Below are positions 60,912 through 64,000 of a stretch of 64,000 bases of DNA, one piece after another. The stretch is from Pseudomonadota bacterium. GTDB lineage: Bacteria > Myxococcota_A > UBA796 > GCA-2862545. The stretch is taken from positions 1 through 64,000 of the forward strand of contig CANNIZ010000016.1 in assembly GCA_947505245.1 (NCBI GenBank), read 5' to 3'. Made by a program: the position numbers and the translations under genes. The first letter of the stretch is position 1. Each line of letters starts with the position of its first letter. The notes beneath the pieces were generated by a model. The model was not told the DNA's origin. It saw only the letters and a program-made list of their open reading frames with translations, and made no database searches.

Positions 60912-62323
60912 AAGCAGATCGACCGGATCAAGTTGTCGAGCGGCACCAACGCCTTGCCTTCCGCCGACAACCGGGCGTCCAGCGCGCCGAGATCCGCGGC
61001 AAACTGCTTGCCGGCGCCCTCCGCGGCGCTGCCCGCGGGGAAGCCGTACGCCTCGGACGAGGTCGCCAGGCGAAGATCGAGGCCCGTGGTGGGAGGACGG
61101 TAGTCCCCGAAGTTGTTGATGAACGCGAGGAACCGGTACCGATCGTAGGCGCTCGCGCCTTTCGCGAGATCCTCGATCGACGTCGCGACCTCGCTCGTGC
61201 CGTACCGACGCCCCCACGCGACGTACGTGAGATGGTCGGCCGCGTGCGCGACGCCCATGTGCCACACGATCATCGCGAGGGCCCGCTGCATCGGGATCGT
61301 CGCGAACCCCGGGTACCAGGGCTCGACCGTGGCCGCCCACGCCGCGTACGCGTCGGCTTCGAGTTCGGGCATCAGCCGACCCACGAACGCGTCGATCACC
61401 TCGAAGTACGCGACGAGGTAGTCGAAGTACGCCAATCGACGATCCAGCCGCTCGGGCAACGTGAAGTGGTCCGCCGAGCGATGGTACCTGCCCGCCTCCT
61501 CCATCAGCGCCTTGCGCATGTCCGGCGCGGTGATCGGCAACGCGTACCAGGGCACCATGCGTTTGCCGGACGCGGGCGAATTGTCCACTGAGCGCTGAAT
61601 CCACAGCCCCGCGTGGTTGTGGCGATTTGTGAACCGCGTGTGGGGCGCGAGCAGTCGGTACACGTTCGTGTCCCGCGGCAACGACGCGTGCACCGTGGCC
61701 GCCACGACGTCCGGCAGCCAGAAATGCGACCACGCGTGGCCCTCAGCCGGCACCCACACCGACACCATGCCGATCAGCTTTCGTTTTGCGCCCAGCCACA
61801 ACGCGTCGCCCGGCCGGTGTACCCGCCCCTGCGCGTCGTGGAGCTCAAATCGACCGGACGGGACATCGAAAACGAACTTTGTGATGTCGAACCGGTCGGC
61901 GTTGAACCAGCGGCCGTTCCGAATGCTCGCGCAGTCCAACACCCAGGCATCATCGGCGTCCGTGCGGTGGATCAGGAACGCGACCGGCGACGACATGAAG
62001 TCCCGGGCCAGATCCGCGTCGGAAACCGCTTCGGCCGTATTCTCACCGGTGACGGCCCGCGCTGCTTCCCAACAGGAATCCAACGCGAGGACCGCGACGT
62101 AGGCCGCGCTGCGGTGCTCGAGGTAGTCCAGCTCGACGGGAGGATCGATCTTCGTCGCTGTCGGCAGATCCGCCGTGGTCGGGTCGCGGCCGAGCATCTG
62201 CGGGACCTCCGGCGCGGTCTGGGCAGCCGCCAACGCCTTGCGCAGGCCCGAGCCGAACAACACGTGAATCGGCAGGAAGGCAGGGAGCAGGGCTGAATAG
62301 ACGACGGAAGTGGCAAGACTCAA
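60908..62323 (-). CDS. Second lipoxygenase-superfamily protein
   Basis: 471 residues from a TTG at 62323 with GGAGGA 6 nt upstream. The N-terminus looks like a short hydrophobic helix. The catalytic region fits lipoxygenase in order: GHAWSHFWLPDVV (His196, His200), RLLAPHTRFTNRHNHAG as the arched-helix tail, then WYPGFATIPMQRALAMIVWHMGVAHAADHLTY (His360, His364). The HxxxH spacing at 196-200 is one residue shorter than the usual HxxxxH, and the fourth ligand is His, as in mammalian 15-lipoxygenase. The C-terminus is Phe, not the classic Ile. Iron dioxygenation of polyunsaturated fatty acids is the expected class, but this is a divergent member. It is the first gene of the coupled three-gene minus-strand set. 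Confidence 0.62.
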   Translation of the reverse strand: MSLATSVVYSALLPAFLPIHVLFGSGLRKALAAAQTAPEVPQMLGRDPTTADLPTATKIDPPVELDYLEHRSAAYVAVLALDSCWEAARAVTGENTAEAVSDADLARDFMSSPVAFLIHRTDADDAWVLDCASIRNGRWFNADRFDITKFVFDVPSGRFELHDAQGRVHRPGDALWLGAKRKLIGMVSVWVPAEGHAWSHFWLPDVVAATVHASLPRDTNVYRLLAPHTRFTNRHNHAGLWIQRSVDNSPASGKRMVPWYALPITAPDMRKALMEEAGRYHRSADHFTLPERLDRRLAYFDYLVAYFEVIDAFVGRLMPELEADAYAAWAATVEPWYPGFATIPMQRALAMIVWHMGVAHAADHLTYVAWGRRYGTSEVATSIEDLAKGASAYDRYRFLAFINNFGDYRPPTTGLDLRLATSSEAYGFPAGSAAEGAGKQFAADLGALDARLSAEGKALVPLDNLIRSICF

Positions 62324-62378
62324 GCGCGACTCCTCCGACGCGCGTTGTACCGCACTCCGCGGCCATCCGTCAAAGGGC

Positions 62379-63728
62379 CTAGGACGGCGGCGGCGTGAAC
62401 AGCCACGTGAAACCGAACGTGGTGCCCGTCTGGAGCGACATGCCCTTGCACAGCATGCTGTCCGGCTCGGCCACGCAGTCCGCCTGTAGCTTCAGCAGGG
62501 GGTCCCGCGTCACCACGAGGCTCTCTTTGAGCGTGAACCGCGGGCTCAACTTGAGCTCAAGCCCGAAGGTGTTTCGGACCACAGCCTCGGTCTCCACCGC
62601 GTCGATGATCGATCCCTGCTTGGGCGTGAGCGTCGGCAGGAACTCGCCCGTATCCTTTACTTTGAGGACGCCCTTCTCGTACCCGATGCGAACGCGGAAC
62701 GACGCCTGACCGCGCGAGATGTCGCACGACGCGCCAGCGGGGAGCGTGGTGCCCTCGCAGTCACCGCCGTCCGTCAATACGAGCGCGCGGTAGTTCCAGA
62801 TCGGCGCCACGCTCGCATCAAACAGGAATCCCTTGCTGCCGTCGAGGATGTCGACCTTGGCTCCGAACGGCGCCACCTCGAGGTCCGCGAGCAGGTTGGA
62901 CACCGGGTTGCGCTCGATGTCCCCAAACAGGAACACGGTGAGGTTCGGAAACAAGTCATTGTAGTCGAGCCCGAACTTCAGGTTCGAGTACTGGTTCGTC
63001 AATTCGCCCTTCGACTTGCCGACCTGGTACAGGGCTGAAAATCGCACCTCGAGCGGGTCCTTGTCGTACGTGCCGGGCTTCGGCTTGCGCGCGATATTGA
63101 ACCCGACCTTGATGTCCGACGTGGTCACATCCGAATTGGACCCATAGCCGGCGTCCACGCCAAAGCTGATGCCGGCCGGGATGAACGGCGCCACCGGCGG
63201 CGGCGCGCGATCCCCGACCACGCGGTCGACCAGGACCCCGCTCTCGTCGCGCGTCTCGATCGTGGCCGGGGTTCCGTAGGCGTCCCACGTCCAAGCCGTC
63301 GTCAGCGTCTTCTTACCCTCCACGACGACGCGCGTTGAAGGGTTCCCACCCGTCCACGTCCACGTCTCCCGTCGCGACTCGACGCCATCGGTCAACACGA
63401 CCTCCGACAGCACGTGCGTGTCCGCGTCGAACGTCCGCGTCGTCACGGTTGTGTGGCCGGCGGCGACCGCGGTCTCGGACACGATGTTCCCAGCGTCATC
63501 GTACGTGTACGTGGTCTCCTCTGAAAGCACGCCACCTTCGAGGACGAGGCGGCGAACCACGCGACCGGCGGTGTCGAAAACCTCGCGCTGCTCCCGAGGT
63601 CCCATCGGCGCAGCGACCGCGGGCGCCGCGACGGCGGGAGCCGCGTCGGGGGTCGCTGGTTCCGCCACCGGCGGCGGAGAGAGCGCAGGCACGTCGTCCG
63701 ACGCGCTCACAAGAAACAGCGGAATCAC
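62379..63728 (-). CDS. Outer-membrane protein: YD-repeat-like N-terminus and DUF481-like beta-barrel
   Basis: 449 residues from a GTG at 63728, preceded by GGAGG and overlapping the OmpA stop (GTGA). A short signal (MIPLFLVSASDDVPA) and a Pro/Ala-rich linker (AVAAPAVAAPMGP) lead to RHS/YD-like strands (TYTYDDAGNIVSET, TWTWTGGNPSTRVVV, TWDAYGTPATIET). From about residue 185 the alternating beta pattern (FGVDAGYGSNSDVTTSDIKVGFN, EVRFSALYQVGKSKGELTNQYSNLKFGLDY, FTWLFTPPP at the end) looks like a DUF481-type outer-membrane barrel. The last residues PPPS are unusual for a barrel C-terminus. The coupling with OmpA suggests a cell-envelope role. Confidence 0.65.
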   Translation of the reverse strand: MIPLFLVSASDDVPALSPPPVAEPATPDAAPAVAAPAVAAPMGPREQREVFDTAGRVVRRLVLEGGVLSEETTYTYDDAGNIVSETAVAAGHTTVTTRTFDADTHVLSEVVLTDGVESRRETWTWTGGNPSTRVVVEGKKTLTTAWTWDAYGTPATIETRDESGVLVDRVVGDRAPPPVAPFIPAGISFGVDAGYGSNSDVTTSDIKVGFNIARKPKPGTYDKDPLEVRFSALYQVGKSKGELTNQYSNLKFGLDYNDLFPNLTVFLFGDIERNPVSNLLADLEVAPFGAKVDILDGSKGFLFDASVAPIWNYRALVLTDGGDCEGTTLPAGASCDISRGQASFRVRIGYEKGVLKVKDTGEFLPTLTPKQGSIIDAVETEAVVRNTFGLELKLSPRFTLKESLVVTRDPLLKLQADCVAEPDSMLCKGMSLQTGTTFGFTWLFTPPPS

Positions 63729-64000
63729 GGAATTACCTCCTCATCAAATACGAACTCGACGCGCCGATTCGTCTTCTGTCCATCAGCGGTCTCGTTTCCA
63801 ACCACAGGTCGCGTATCGCCAAAGCCCTGCGCCGTCAGCCAGTCGACTGGCACACCCTTCCTCACCAGGTACGTGCGAACCGCGTCTGCGCGCTGTTGCG
63901 ACAACGTCAGGTTTTGCACGGGATTGCCTTGATTGTCGGTGTGGCCTTCGATGTGAATCGGGTGGAATTTGCCCGAGATGATCGCCGCCGCGAGATCGTC
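63725..64000 (-). CDS. OmpA-family peptidoglycan-binding protein (N-terminal part outside window)
   Basis: 91 residues to the window edge, reading frame open through base 64000. The OmpA C-terminal domain is recognisable: IHIEGHTDNQGN (with the TD pair that contacts meso-diaminopimelate), NLTLSQQRADAVRTYLVRKGVP, LTAQGFGDTRPVVGN and KTNRRVEFVF. It anchors the outer membrane to peptidoglycan. Its stop overlaps the beta-barrel gene start by 4 nt (GTGA). Confidence 0.88.
   Translation of the reverse strand, partial: DDLAAAIISGKFHPIHIEGHTDNQGNPVQNLTLSQQRADAVRTYLVRKGVPVDWLTAQGFGDTRPVVGNETADGQKTNRRVEFVFDEEVIP

Overview
The window is GC-rich, about 95% coding, and carries chromosomal housekeeping and accessory genes with no tRNA, rRNA, CRISPR array, insertion sequence or prophage that I can see. 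The protein families point to the Myxococcota or a nearby deltaproteobacterial lineage: a MopE-type lipoprotein with nine Asp/Cys repeats and a Myxococcus cysteine-rich repeat, two bacterial lipoxygenase-like proteins, a TatT-like lipoprotein, a GltD-like/2-oxoacid oxidoreductase module and many short lipoproteins. The taxonomic call is inference; there is no rRNA to confirm it. Genes are packed very tightly. About 20 neighbouring pairs overlap by 1-10 nt (mostly ATGA, GTGA, TTGA or TGATG), and GTG and TTG starts are common.

0-12.5 kb: the 3' part of a TPR-methyltransferase gene, the MopE-like lipoprotein, an aldehyde dehydrogenase, a translationally coupled SDR/luciferase-like/rhizobial-type asparaginase operon, a GH57 glucan enzyme, an alpha/beta hydrolase and a PLP threonine dehydratase/serine racemase-like enzyme. 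A 203-bp cluster of four inverted and direct repeat copies separates the dehydrogenase from the operon.

12.4-20.7 kb: a probable six-gene minus-strand operon tatT-like, pyrB, degenerate dihydroorotase, greA, degenerate RecG and an SRPBCC-like gene. It faces guaB, which is followed by a second intergenic repeat cluster.

20.7-31.6 kb: a chromosomal ccdAB toxin-antitoxin pair. Next comes scoAB (succinyl-CoA:3-ketoacid CoA transferase) coupled to a Kazal-like lipoprotein and a DUF4105/Lnb-like membrane protein. mazG-fxsA-TPR-zinc ribbon genes follow on the minus strand. Then comes a three-gene operon for a 2-oxoacid:acceptor oxidoreductase (KorA, KorB) with a flavin/NAD(P) iron-sulfur partner subunit.

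31.6-52.4 kb: aminopeptidase P with a zinc-ribbon protein, a classical asparaginase, a secreted EEP-family phosphoesterase, a NhaD-type antiporter, and a long minus-strand DNA-repair block gloA, M48-TerB protease, sbcD, sbcC, recC, recB, recD. The block encodes both major double-strand end-processing machines.

52.4-64 kb: two coupled secreted proteins, then the most interesting locus. It holds a lipoxygenase-like protein with one iron ligand missing, a polytopic GAF-like membrane protein, a cyclic-nucleotide-binding patatin phospholipase and a second lipoxygenase-like protein. The last three are translationally coupled, which suggests a regulated lipase-lipoxygenase (oxylipin-forming) module. 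The window ends in a YD-repeat/beta-barrel protein coupled to an OmpA-family gene cut by the window edge.
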